Shown here one piece after another: positions 22,701-33,917 of a stretch of 64,000 nucleotides of DNA. Positions within the stretch are counted from its first letter, which is position 1; each line of letters starts with the position of its first letter. A program made the position numbers and the translations under genes. Under the pieces are notes generated by a model that saw only the letters and a program-made list of their open reading frames with translations, had not been told where the DNA came from and ran no database searches. This DNA comes from Sophora flavescens (lineage: Eukaryota > Streptophyta > Magnoliopsida > Fabales > Fabaceae): NCBI GenBank assembly GCA_030762895.1, contig CM061062.1, positions 101,538,874 through 101,602,873 on the forward strand. The letters run 5' to 3'.

Positions 22701-23673
22701 TAGATTTTCTTTTCTATTTCTCTTTCTCTTAGCATCAACTATCGGTTATTCCTCTGCATTTTTTTTTCTTTCTTTCTTCCATGTATGGAAGTGTAATTTG
22801 TAATTTGCATACCATGTGCTTGATGTAAAGCTTAAAGTGTATAAGGTGATTCAATTAATTTTTGAGTGATGATTTTGTGTATTTAGTTTATAAGAATGCA
22901 GTTCTGTAGACTTGATTTGATGAAATCATGAAACTATGTCTTTGCTGGTAAATTTGTGTGTCAATGAAGGGAGAAAAATATAGAGATTGATTGATGATGT
23001 TAAATGATACATTGATCCTCTTGTCAAAACTTGGCTTTGATTTTGCTGATTGTATGCTTGTTGATCATTAATACTTGCTGTCCAATCAGGGAAAACTTTG
23101 GTGTTATAGATGCTTGAATAATTTGTTGAACATTAAAATATGTTTTTCAATTTTGAAATCTCTTTAACTATGTTCATTTTTTCTTTTACTCATCACAATG
23201 GCCCTGAACTTACGTTTTAGCAATGCGCAGAAGTTGTTTTTGTTAAAAAAGGTGTATTAAGTTGAATCCAAAGATGATGTTGCGGTGGAGTTGTGTGTGC
23301 TACTTTATTTTTCTTATCTTTTTTTTTGTTTTCTTCCTCTTTTTCTCTATAAAACATCTAAAAACTACTTTATTTTTCTTTTCTTTTTTTTTTGTTTTCT
23401 TCCTCTTTTTCTCTATTAAACATCTAAAAAAATGTTTAAAAAAAAAACTTCGTCCTTGATCCATTTTGTTCCAGGCGCTAGCATCTTTTTTTAGTTACTT
23501 TTTTTTTCAATAAATAATAAAATAAGTAAAACAATTCTTTTTTTATTAGGTAAAATAAGTATTTTGAAATGTTATTTGCACAATCAATTTGAAGCAACCA
23601 GTTTTTTGGTGCATTAGGGGTGTTGTGGGGGTTAAGTCCTCATCCTCCTCTATGCGTATTCTCCCTCATCTCC
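22701..23673. repeat. Non-coding, with 68-bp tandem duplication
   Basis: Mostly unremarkable AT-rich DNA. At about 23,301-23,430 a T-rich segment (ACTTTATTTTTCTT...CTCTATAAAACATCTAAAA) occurs twice in tandem; unit 2 has the same at about 58,996-59,120. Relative to unit 1, unit 2 lacks about 100 bp near 22,890-22,980. Confidence 0.6.
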
Positions 23674-23884
23674 TCTGCGTAATCGACTTCCGAACTCAAC
23701 TAGGTTGCAAAGGGTATTTTTTTAAAAGGTTTTTCAATTTTTACCTAAATAATAATATTAGTGGCGACTCTACTCCTACAATTTAAAAGTATATTTTTAT
23801 CTCCGTCCCCGCCGCAATTTTTGGTTGGGAAATCCAGATGATCCCTTAGGATTTATTTCTTAACATTGTCTTTTGTAATAAGAA

Positions 23885-24171
23885 GAAGACGGTCCTTATT
23901 GGATGTAATTATCTAGGGGCGGCTAAGCGTGAATTGAAAAGATGCATAAACTCCTTAGAGTGAGAAGTTGGCTCACTAATGAATATTCATTTTGTGAGGA
24001 AGACATTACGATCTTACTTGATACGGATACTAACCTGTCTTCCATCAAACCCACTGCCATCAATATTTTATGGGAGATATCAACACTTATTCAAAACGCA
24101 ACATCGAACGACATTTTGCTTTTCTACTACCGTGGACATGGATTCCTCATTAATGACCACAAGGGTGAGGT
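23885..24171 (+). pseudogene. Metacaspase-like fragment, left arm (unit 1)
   Basis: Reads TVLIGCNYLGAAKRELK-like sequence with a frame change around CINSL, then RVRSWLTNEYSFCEEDITIL, LDTDTNLSSIKPTAINILWE, ISTLIQNATSNDILLFYYRG and HGFLINDHKGE. Plant metacaspases start KAVLIGCNYPGTKAELxGC, continue YGFxEEDITxLxDTD, and carry the catalytic His in H/FYSGHG. FYYRGHG keeps that His. The region with the catalytic Cys and the p10 part are absent, so no active peptidase. The arm ends at the palindrome centre. Confidence 0.75.
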
Positions 24172-24172
24172 A

Positions 24173-24477
24173 ACCTCACCCTTGTGGTCATTACGTTCGA
24201 TGTTGCGTTTTGAATAAGTGTTGATATCTCCCATAAATTATTGATGGCAGTGGGTTTGATGGAAGACGGGTTAGTATCCGTATCAAGTAAGATCGTAATG
24301 TCTTCTTCACAAAATGAATATTCATTAGTGAGCCAACTTCTCACTCTAAGGATGTCATACACATCCTTCCAATTCACGCTTAGCCGCCCCTAGATAATTA
24401 CATCCAATAAGGACCGCCTTCTTCTGTGCCTTCTGTGCCGCCTTCTCGGCCGCATCCTTGACCACCTTCTTCGCCAT
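24173..24477 (-). pseudogene. Metacaspase-like fragment, right arm (unit 1)
   Basis: Minus-strand start ATG at 24,475-24,477: MAKKVVKDAAEKAAQKAQKK, then AVLIGCNYLGAAKRELEGCV. A 2-nt deletion relative to unit 2 then creates a stop and a frameshift, and the other frame continues DILRVRSWLTNEYSFCEEDI, TILLDTDTNPSSIKPTAIN and so on. The Ala/Lys-rich insert between MAKK and VLIGCNY is not usual in the family, whose N-terminus runs directly into AVLIGCNYPG. The catalytic His segment is deleted. Upstream (24,478-24,620) is a CT-rich leader-like stretch. Confidence 0.75.
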
Positions 24478-24795
24478 TACCCTTGCAAGAGTAATTGGAA
24501 AAAATTTAGGTAGAGAAAGAGGAAAAGAGAGAAATAAACTAACAAATAATAAGACCGGTATTGATTTTGATGTAATAATAATCTTATTACAAAAGACAAC
24601 CGTAAGAAATAAATCCAAAGAGATAATCTCGATTTCCCAACCTAAAATTGCGGTGAGGACGGAGATAAAAATATACTTTTAAATTGTAGGAGTAGAGTCA
24701 CCACTAATTTTATTATTTAGGTAAAAATTGGAAAACCTTTTAAAAAAATGGTCTTTGAAACCTAGTTGAGTTCGGAAGTCGATTATGCAAAGAAG

Positions 24796-25456
24796 ACAAG
24801 TTTCTAGCAAAATGAAGCAGAGTATCCAATTGACATAACATGAAATTTGGAGCCAGTTCACCTGAAAGATCCCCCATCATTTTGAAGATCATAGGAACAC
24901 TTACATTATGATGCCATTTCTTTAGAATGTAAAAGTATTGGTACTATATATAAAAAATATGAAGGTATTGGTGCTATCAGCGGCCCAACACCAGTAAATT
25001 CACAACATTCACTGCATAACCACTCACCTCCTTCATCCTCTAATAAGCCACTTGCTCCAAGTCAGAGTTCAAGCTCAAATCAATCCAAACCAAATGGCTT
25101 CAAAAGATTCAAAACAATAGTAACAATGGTTGGTTTGGCAGCCTCTGCAAGAGTGATACTTCCAATGTCTTCCACCTGCAGCCAGCAGGTTCAATATTTT
25201 CATGCCTTTTCTAATATAAATTGAAAATCCATGCTTTGTACTTACTCTCAATATGTCCTATATGATTTTTCAAATCTGATAACATGTTTCATGTTAAACT
25301 CTCAAAGTATATTATGAACATAACCCTGCTAGCCCTCCACTATGATATCTTTTGCTTGAGTAGTCATATTCTATTATTTCTATGTTGCATTATGAAAACA
25401 TATTAATCGTTGATGGTAGATAAAATGAAAACACTATTATACATGAGCTAAATATA
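24796..25456 (+). other. Weak coding-like stretch on plus strand (unit 1)
   Basis: Around 25,028-25,190 one plus frame reads SPPSSSNKPLAPSQSSSSNQ, SKPNGFKRFKTIVTMVGLAA and SARVILPMSSTCSQQ, a Ser-rich stretch followed by a hydrophobic one. It has no start codon in frame and no clear splice sites. The copy at about 60,834-60,985 keeps the frame. I do not recognise it. The rest of the interval is non-coding. Confidence 0.25.
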
Positions 25457-25985
25457 TTATTCAGAAATAACCAAGATCTCATCAAAGAAGCATTTGCAGT
25501 GTGCTAAATATACTTCCCTCCACTTCTTCTCAGTAATGACCTGCATTTTAACATCCTTATGGTTATGGGAGCCACTAAAAAATTAAGCCAGAAATTATTC
25601 TCATAATTTTTAATTAATTTGGAGTGTGCTAAGAAGAATATATGGAAAAGGCCTACCTTCTTATAAAATAGTGTAATGAAACAGGTAAGGCAGTAGTAAT
25701 AACCAATAATAATATATCCTATAAAGAAGCTGGTGATAATGATAGGAAGCTGCCTGGAAGAGGTAGCCAACAATAAAGGAATTTTGTTTTGACGGAAAAG
25801 CGAAACATTACCAAATTCCCGTTTTGCATTCTACCTTGACTGGCTTGTTAGTATTTGTTATTACAGTTGCACTGTTGCACGTTTTAACACTGCTTGTGCT
25901 AGTAAGGATTTTTCCTGCGCAACATTGGAGATGATAACCTGTTCAGAGGCAGGGAAATGAAATAAATATAAAAATAATTATCACT
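25457..25985 (-). pseudogene. Unknown gene fragment with membrane segment, minus strand (unit 1)
   Basis: Exon-like stretches on the minus strand with splice signals. At 25,963-25,863, after CCTCTGAACAG, the frame reads VIISNVAQEKSLLAQAVLKR and ATVQL before a stop. At 25,773-25,657 the frame reads RQLPIIITSFFIGYIIIGYY then YCLTCFITLFYKK and ends at donor AAG|GTAGGC; the middle is a likely membrane helix. At 25,540-25,457, after AAAATGCAG, the frame continues in phase as VITEKKWREVYLAHCKCFFD and EILVISE before a stop. The frames are kept in unit 2. I do not recognise the protein, and expression is unproven. Confidence 0.35.
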
Positions 25986-28315
25986 TAAAACAATTTTATA
26001 TTGAAGAAATGTAAATATAAACATGTTGCACACTTTTTACAGTTGATTCATATATGCTTAGTTCACCACCATTTTGTAATAAATCCAAGAATTTTATCTG
26101 CATTACCCCATTCAGAACATATCTCAAATATTGACATGTGAAAGGACTTTTTGAGATGCACAGGATGAAATTGACATTTTACTCAATCCAACATAAAGGG
26201 TGGGGTGAAAATGGCCTGGCAATGTAAGAAGGGAAAAAGGAAAGACAGGAGCAGACTCACAACAAAATATCAAATAATTGAATGTTAACTTTAACAATTA
26301 TTAAAAACTAAATTCAAATAGAAAAGTGACACAACAAAATTACCTTAATGGGGGCCAATTTTACTCCACATGGAAGAAACTATGCTAAGAATTGTTTTAT
26401 CATTAGACACCCTCCTAACCCAATGATATCTGTCAAAACTATAATATGAATAGACCTTTATTCTCAACATTGATCAACAATGTCTTCTTAACCAACCCAT
26501 CAAAGATAAGTGGGTAATTGCCAGCACAAACACACACACACACTAATCCAGTAGCAAAAAAAGACCAGTCAGTAAAGATTGTTCACTTCACCTTAAGAGT
26601 GAGAAATTCAACTAAGAAAATAAAAACAATCACATAATTTTATAACATAAATTAAACCTTTTGAACTTCACACACATAGCTCTTGTTTAGAAGAAGGTGG
26701 GCATCACATCACAATCAAAGAGAATGAGAATGGCTAAGCTAGTATCATACGCAACATTCAGCTTGATCTTTGTATCTATCTATATATAAGACTTAAAGAA
26801 AGAAAATTTGTATAAAAAAAATGCAAATAATTAATAGAATAATAACTTGTATTCTCATTTGATTCGAATGGAACCAATTTTCTCGTGAAGTGATAGTAAC
26901 AAAATGGCAAAAACTGGAGTTGTGGTAGTAAAGGCATGAATTAGCAATAAATTCAAGGAGGCAAATGACTAAAATCCAATGAATGTAATCACATAGTTAC
27001 AGTAGTGTCGGAATAGAAGCCATATTCAACTTCACAAATTCTTAGTCCATTATAAAAATAAATAACATACAAACTCATAGCCAAGCATATCTGCTTTTAG
27101 ATTTTCCAGACTTTAGAACAATGACAATCATAAAACAAAGAACTTACTTAAGGATTAACACCGCATATTGTACTTTATGCTTCCTTTTCTAGACTCTAGA
27201 CAAAATAGAAACAAAAGAAAAGTAGAAATCAAATATATCATTTGGTGCACAAAACATGCATGCCTTAAGTTTATAAAGATATATATCTTCATACATGTTG
27301 ATAGAGAGATTCAATGCCCTCTTTTGTATTTGTGTTGGCTAAGTTCTGGAATCCCACAAAAAAATTTAAAAAACACATAACCAAGACTACAAATAAAGAA
27401 TTTGATAGGTTTATCTTTAGCCGATCACATTGTTTATGTTGTTTTCAGCTTTATGCATAGCTTTTGAATCCTATGCTTCCTTGTCCTCATGCTTCGAATA
27501 TTATACAGGCCCCTCCCTATTTTGGCTTTTTTTTTTATCAAAATTTTAGAAATTAAGAATGTGAAAAAAATTGAGGAAGAGAAAGAACATGTAAGAGAGG
27601 GAAAATTGATTTAGAAACTGGAAATGTCATTAACCGAGTGAAACACATAAGGTCTTGGAAACTTATACATGAGTCTAGGACAGTCTAGAAGCAAAACTAC
27701 TATACCTAGTTTAACTTAACATAACAAAAGCCTAACTTATAAAAACAAAACATAACAGAAGCCTAACTGACTTGACATGTTAGCACCATCTACTCTAACA
27801 TGTAAGAAGAGATGACTAATGAAAAAAGGCATTTACATAGAGAAGTGTCTCTCTCTCAAATGAATAGATACTTATCACTCCTATTGAAGAATATAGAGGA
27901 ATCTGTTCAGTCATGATGATTCAAGAACCTGCACAATGAGTAGTATAAGAAAACAGAATGTTTGGTCATTTAACTAAGACATTAAACAGAGAAAAAAAAA
28001 TTAAAAACAACAAATTAAGAGGCCAAACTTAATGACTTACAGTTGGATTTAATAATTCAAGTATTTGAATAACTTATCCCAGAGTTCAAGACATAACAAA
28101 TGTGCATATGCCATTCCAGTCTCCAACAAAGCATTTAAATACACCTAGACATCAATGCTTCTCAATCAATCAATCTGAATAGTATAAAGCAAAATTACTA
28201 TGTATGATGATGACATTTATCAAGATATTCATATAACTTATCCCAATAGGCAATAAGCATTGCAAACAGAAGTTGTCCTTATAACATGAAATGCTTGCAA
28301 ATTCAAGAGGGTCCA
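25986..28315. other. Non-coding AT-rich DNA; right end of shared duplication
   Basis: No supported feature. Duplicated in unit 2 up to 28,030 (63,848), where a different sequence begins in unit 2. A short CA repeat is at 26,528-26,542. Confidence 0.5.
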
Positions 28316-29600
28316 TAAGACAACTACTTCAAGAATCCCAGAGCTGCAAAACCTCCCACTGCAACAGCCTCGCTCCTACTCGTGTGTTGATACCACCCTC
28401 CTCCTGAACCTGATCCTGATCCAATCAAAACAGAATATTGTCTTTTATTAAACTCTTAACACAACCACAACAAAAGGTACAATCGTGCAAATAAATCTTT
28501 ACAAAAAGAGACCCACCTACCTAGATCCCACGAAACCCATCCCCAACCCCATTTCTCAAATTCCATAATTGCATTTGGCACAACATTTAAAATCAATGAG
28601 ACAAAGAAATTATACCAGTCCTACACAAACTCATATCATATACTATAGTATATTACATTGCACTTTTTCCCACCAGAAAATAAATAATTAATATCGTTTC
28701 CAAAATTCATTTTACATAACTGTCATATAGGCAGAATCACTTAATAGAGAGGGTTCGATCCTCTCCAACCTATCAAATGTCAGTCATTAGGCTATTATTT
28801 AAAAGGAACAACAATATACCTTGTCAAGGAAGACTAAACACAAAATTTAGACATTTAAAAGTGAAGACTTTTGTTTAGAAAATTCTTTAAACACAAAAAA
28901 TATTCACAAAAGGTGAGAGACACTATCAGTGTTTATGTAGTTGTGGGCATGTTGTTTTCTTGCTTCTTCTCTCTCTCTTCTCTGCCACACATCACAGCCA
29001 AAAGTCCCAACATTGCAGCAGCTTCCCCACTGCTCCACCTTCAACATGCAGTGCAGACAAGCAAAGGGGCACACAAAAATAAAATTACAAAAAAAAGAGA
29101 GAAAGAAGAAAAACACAAAAAATCCATTTTTATAATGCTTACCCAAAAACACATTCACTCATTCATTTACTCTTGTTGAATCTCTCCACAGCCCCAAGAT
29201 AACAAAAAAAAAAGTAAAAGAAAGAAGAGAATCCAAAAAGTAAAAGAGAAATTAACAGGGATTGAAATGGAAAACGAAAAAGATGAAGGAAAGTCCTTTT
29301 ACCCAGAAGCAGTTTTACACAGAACACTCTTTCACTCAATCTGTTGGTCGTTGCTATTGTTTTGGAGAGGGAAGCTCTCTGAACCCTCCTCAACCATTGG
29401 TTGCGTGGCGGTGGTGGTCTCCTCCTGGTAGGGTTTGATGGAAATGAAGCGCAAGAAGTGATTATCGAAGCATTCTGGTGAGACGAGATTGAGAGAGAAT
29501 GTGAAATGTAGGTAGAGAAAAGGTTGAGAAGATGATAGAGAAAAGAGCAAGAAAGAGGCAAAAAGGTTGAAGGTGAGTTTTTTGTCTATATCTATACACT
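28316..29600 (-). other. Possible small host gene, minus strand, exons unresolved
   Basis: A terminal exon-like frame on the minus strand (about 28,425-28,325) reads GSGSGGGWYQHTSRSEAVAV, GGFAALGFLK and stops, after an acceptor-like TTTTGATTGGATCAG. About 1 kb upstream (29,600-29,340, minus) is a CT-rich plant leader with a Kozak-like CCAATGG at about 29,397, opening MVEEGSESFPLQNNSNDQQI E before a stop. I could not join these into one model. This lies beyond the visible end of the duplication, so no second copy is available for comparison. Confidence 0.3.
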
Positions 29601-30427
29601 TATCTCACAACCCGAAGCGTCGATCTCACGCTTTTTTAGAATATTTTATTTATATTTTTTTATGTCTTTCGTTGTCAGATAGGTTGGTCGTTTTATTAAA
29701 ATTCATAAAAAATTAATAATATTTATATTATTAATAAAAAAATATAATTAATAAAAATAATCATATTATTAATATAATTATATTATTATTAAAAAATAGT
29801 AAATATCCTTCAAAAAAATTAATAAATAATTAGTACATTTGGGATAATTATTTGATTAGGTATTAATAAAAAATTAAAAAAACTTAAAAAAATAAATAAA
29901 ACCCACATACCGAAACTTGATTTTTTGCAAGTGTGAAAAATTTAACACTTGCCGAAAACCCATAATTTAAATCAATAAAAAATTATTTATATTTATATTA
30001 TTAATAAATAATTTGATTAATAAAAAATAATTATATTATTAATAAGAAATTAACAATGCTCCCGCGAGAGATTAGTCTCCATCTCAGGTTGATGGTATGA
30101 TACACCTCGAAGTAGATTGAAAAAAAAAATTATTAATAAATAATTATTTATTTTTTCTTGGTTCTTTTTTTATAAAAATTAATATAAAATTAATAATATT
30201 TATATTATTAATAATTATAGGTATTAATAAAAAAACTTAATCTACGGAAATTGTATTTTTCGCAAGTGAGTAAAATTTTACACTTGCGTAAAGCAGTTTC
30301 CGTAAAAGTGTATATTATTAATATCATATTTTCAAAAGAGGTATGGTCCGTACAAGCAGTAGATGTGACATGATGATGGGCCACGACATTTTTTATTTTA
30401 AAAAAAGTACATGGTGATCTCACATAG
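29601..30427. repeat. AT-rich region with two related hairpins
   Basis: Very AT-rich (TTATTAATA-type runs). Two related imperfect hairpins occur: at 29,927-29,963 (TTGCAAGTG...AACACTTGCC), and at 30,243-30,304, whose outer arms are TACGGAAA/TTTCCGTA and inner arms CGCAAGTG/CACTTGCG. The second resembles the core of a short fold-back element. Confidence 0.6.
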
Positions 30428-30835
30428 GTGTCATTACATTTCGTCCAATTTTTCCTAGAGACAACAATTTTACTTTCATCTCTCTTTCTCTCTTGCCTCT
30501 CTCCTCTCTCCTCTCGTCCTCATTTCAATTTTTCTTCTCCGTCTTGCCATGGATTTTCCTCTCCCTTTCTCTTCAATCTGCTGCTCCTCTTCCCTCCTTC
30601 ATTCAGCTTATTCGTTCTTTTGGTAGGTTGAAAAATACCCGTCGTTTCCTCTCTTCGCAGACCAGCTCCTTTCATCGTTTCGTCATTTACTCTCTCTATC
30701 AATCATCTTTCTTCGCATACCCAGTCTCTGGTGGTCATGTCAACGGCGTCCACGGTGATGGGTCTGGAATCGGTTGCTCATGAAAGCGCAGTGGTGGCTC
30801 CGGAAAAATATGTCGATGCTCCATCGTGGTGATTC
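30428..30835 (+). other. Gene-like 5' region with short ORF, plus strand
   Basis: A CT-rich leader at 30,480-30,620 contains GCCATGG at 30,547, opening MDFPLPFSSICCSSSLLHSA YSFFW. A donor-like GGTAGGT lies at 30,621, and acceptor TCTCTTCGCAG at 30,660. A later ATG at 30,738 opens MSTASTVMGLESVAHESAVV APEKYVDAPSW and stop. Composition suggests a real transcribed 5' region or captured exon pieces. I do not recognise the protein. Confidence 0.3.
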
Positions 30836-31967
30836 CAAGAACAAACGGTTCTCTGCAATATTTCTTTGCAAGATGAATCAGAGAACAAGGGTTTAAGCAC
30901 TTTGCATCACTCCCTTTCTGGTATGATTCTTCGATCCCAGGGTCCTCATCAGATTAGGGTTTTCTATTTGTCTTTTCCTTACTTTTGTATTTCTCAATTG
31001 AATATACACATTTGTAGGCAGAAGTTGATATATTTAATTAATAGAATATAGTTCTCTATTCTCCAGATATTTCAAAAATTGATCAGTCTCGACTTTCAGG
31101 GTCATTATTTCACATCATAGGTTCCTGATGTATATGGAGTTTTCCAATCCAAAGTTAGTACCAAAAAATTGGATATACAAGCTTATCTTTATCAAAGCAG
31201 GTAAGTGGTGATCCTCTAATATTTTATTTCAATATTTTTAAGAGTCATATTCTACCCTAATCCCTTTTCCTTGCAGAAGTTCAAACCCACTCTCTGCATC
31301 ATTAGATTTACCTTTCTATACGAGCATGGTCACATCAAAATTTCTCATATATTCTAAAAAATACTCTCTCATTTTATATAAAGTTGAATTTAGAGGACAA
31401 TTTCACTTTATCAAGTATTTTATCTAATTTTGATATCATTATTTCAAGTTTCACTTTAGAAAAAGCTCCTATCTTTTCTGAGTTTATATAAATGATTTTG
31501 GGCCTTTTAGAGGTTATTTGCTTATTTTTTTTCATTTTCCTTTCTCTTTTTGACTCACTCAACTCTTTTAAAAAATATACTTACTTGATTTATTTGGTTT
31601 ATAACTTTTTGAATTTGTCTATGACTTATGGAAACCAGGTTCTTATTGGATATTATTGTTTTTAATGAGTTATTTTGTTTAATATCTTGATAATTTCTTT
31701 GAAACTGTGAATGATGTATCCTTTGCAATCATCTATTTTAATGCCTTTCAGGCTTGGTTTAGAGAGCTTCCGAATGGGGTATTTTGTTTTGATTGGCTGC
31801 ACGTATGATTTTTACTTGGATGTTTATTTAAAATTAAGTTCTAATAAAGTTCTCATTGCCTCCCAGTGTTGATTATTGCAACCTGAAACATATGCTTGGA
31901 CATTCCTTCCTATGGATTATTATTTCTTAAGTGATATTGCAACTTAGCTATGGTGAGTTTTATTGAC
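30836..31967. other. Non-coding spacer upstream of LTR B
   Basis: AT-rich with no feature I can support. It ends at TTGAC just before the TGTAAC that begins LTR B. Confidence 0.5.
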
Positions 31968-31973
31968 TGTAAC
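31968..31973 (+). repeat. First six bases of family B LTR (unit 2)
   Basis: TGTAAC. Removing the 3,335-bp insertion and one copy of GTAAC joins it to ACCCCGATTT at 35,314, restoring the TGTAACACCCC start characteristic of these LTRs. Confidence 0.85.
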
Positions 31974-33666
31974 TGATGAGTGTGATTTCACCACATTATT
32001 CATGTACATTTTTGCATGCATTTTCATATAGTTTAGGCAATTTTAATTTGATTTTAGTTAGTTTTTACCTTGGAATGGGTAAGGTGGTTCTGTGGTGTTG
32101 TTTTGCAGAAATTAAGGGTTAAATGCCCCAGATGAGCCATAATGGAGCCTGGATTAAGTTGGAGCTTGAAAAGTGAAGATATTGGATGACTCCAATTTAA
32201 TTTGAAATGGAAATATTTGATGACAATTGACAAAAGTCCAGCAGCAATGTAAGAGGCCTAATTGATGGATTGGATGATTTGGATATTAATGACTTACCAT
32301 AAATGGAGAGAGGAATTGGTATTCAATTTATAAATGATAGAAGCTGCAGCAAATCATTGAAGCAAATCACATGAATCAATTTACAATTGATTGAAGAAAT
32401 TGGCAATTAACATAAAGCAAATTTGGAAAGGGCCAGCAACGTTTATTTTGGTTTTGAAAGGCAAATTGATTCTGATAATTCAATGCAAGGAGGGCCTACG
32501 CCAATTTGTGAAGAAAGAAGGATTGTCATTGAAAATTAAATTCACTTAAAGAATCTTATTGAAATTCAAATTCAATATGTTACTAAATGCTGACCCCATG
32601 TGAGTTCAAGAGAATGAATTGAAATTGCACTTCAATTGCAATTAGAAGAAAGTCAGCGCTAGAAGCAATCTGGCAGGGGCCCACGCATTCAAGCCTGATT
32701 GATTTTGGAGATTCAAGACCTGCATTATATAGACATCAGTGCCATCATAGAAAAGGGGGTGGAGAGAAAAATTCTGATTCTCTCTAGACTAATTTTTAAC
32801 CTAAAAAAAATGACTTTTATCCAGACTTGGAGGCGGCGGCTAGGGGGTGAATTAGAACCCAAAAAGGGGTGGTTTTTTCTCTGCTCCTGGATTGGAAGAA
32901 GATTGGAGGATTCGTCATGAGTTTTCTTCATCCCTTCTCTCTTTCTCTTTTGTAATTTCTATTACTATGAGTAGCTAAATCCCCTTTTTGTTGGGGTTAG
33001 ATGATGGCTTTTCTGAACTTGGTTGTCTCATGATTTGGTTGTAATACAAATTCCTATTTCTTTATGAGTATTTGATTCCATGCTTAATTCTTTTCTTGGC
33101 TTAGCTACCCATGGAATGATTTGTTGCTTTGATAGACAATTGAAAGATTGATGTTAAGTCATGCTCATGAATCAATGCCAAGTAGTTCATGAACCTAGAC
33201 ATAGGTCTTGGGGTGCTTGCAATCTTATAAATCTTGGCTCTTTATGCAAAATCTCAAGTTAATCCACCTAAGCCATTAGGGTTTAATTTGGGGTTTTAGG
33301 CTCATTCCACCTAAGACATTAGGGTTTGAGTATTTTAGAAGATTTGATTGTCATAATTGAATTAGGATGTGTGTTATTAACCATTTCATTGCAATCAAGG
33401 GAAGATCAGTGTAGTCTAACCCTAACAATTCTATCCATTTGTTTCTGCATTCCAAGTGTTCGATAAAAATCCAAAAAGACGAAGAATATTGTATTGCTTT
33501 TGTTTCTTTATTTTATGATTTGATCTCTCTTCATAACACAGTTTAGTCTAGATAGTTGTATAATTTGTGAAGTGGTAATTGGCAACTGATCCTCGTGGGA
33601 ACGATATCGGTCTCACCACCGTATTACTTGTACGACTAGGTATACTTGCCTAGAAAAATCGTATCA
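31974..33666 (+). repeat. Plus-oriented LTR of composite (1.69 kb)
   Basis: Starts TGATGAGTGTGATTTC and ends GAAAAATCGTATCA. The 3' part contains GATCCTCGTGGGAACGATAT, a motif common near the ends of tRNA-Asp-primed plant Ty3 LTRs. After it comes AGTTTTTG, the usual spacer plus the first two PBS bases, and then the sequence switches to the inverted element. Confidence 0.75.
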
Positions 33667-33917
33667 AGTTTTTGAAATTGAAGTTCACCTGGGTCAATTA
33701 TACCTCGCATACACAAACAAACAGAGCAAAACAGCAGCGAACACAGCAAGTACACGTTAAGCAACAAGTGGACAATTATGCAACTTCAAGGAAAACAAAA
33801 AACAGAAAAAACAGAAAATAGCAGTAAGAAAACAGAAAAAAAAAATGCCTAAATTAGGAGTCCCCTTTGGTACTCGTGATATTGGCACACCGATCCCCGG
33901 CAACGGCGCCAAAAACT
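33667..33917 (-). mobile_element. Leader, PBS and gag start of minus-oriented element
   Basis: On the minus strand, after the LTR, spacer AGTTTT is followed by an 18-base PBS complementary to the 3' end of tRNA-Asp (plus-strand positions 33,894-33,911, TCCCCGGCAACGGCGCCA). A short leader follows, then an ATG at 33,708-33,710 opening MRGIIDPGELQFQK. The GIIDPGELQF motif looks like the beginning of gag in this lineage. The coding sequence is cut at the junction with the plus-oriented LTR after about 14 codons. Confidence 0.75.

Larger units (their letters stand above)
23674..24795. repeat. 1.1 kb palindrome of metacaspase-like sequence (unit 1)
   Basis: The plus-strand arm (23,674-24,171) and the reversed arm (24,173-24,795) are inverted copies meeting at GGTGAGGT-A-ACCTCACC, with no loop. 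The arms differ by indels. The right arm lacks about 42 bp that encode the YxGHG segment; the left arm lacks the N-terminal coding part and leader. Outside the coding part both arms share CGACTTCCGAACTCAACTAG and the TTTACCTAAATAATAA...CTACTCCTACAATTT segments. A transcript through the region would fold into a long imperfect hairpin. Unit 2 carries the same palindrome at about 59,370-60,585. Confidence 0.9.

Noticed and set aside
28740..28765. T-arm-like sequence AGGGTTCGATCCTCT suggesting a tRNA gene
   Set aside because: No acceptor stem, D-arm or anticodon arm can be placed upstream; at most a relic of a tRNA-derived SINE.
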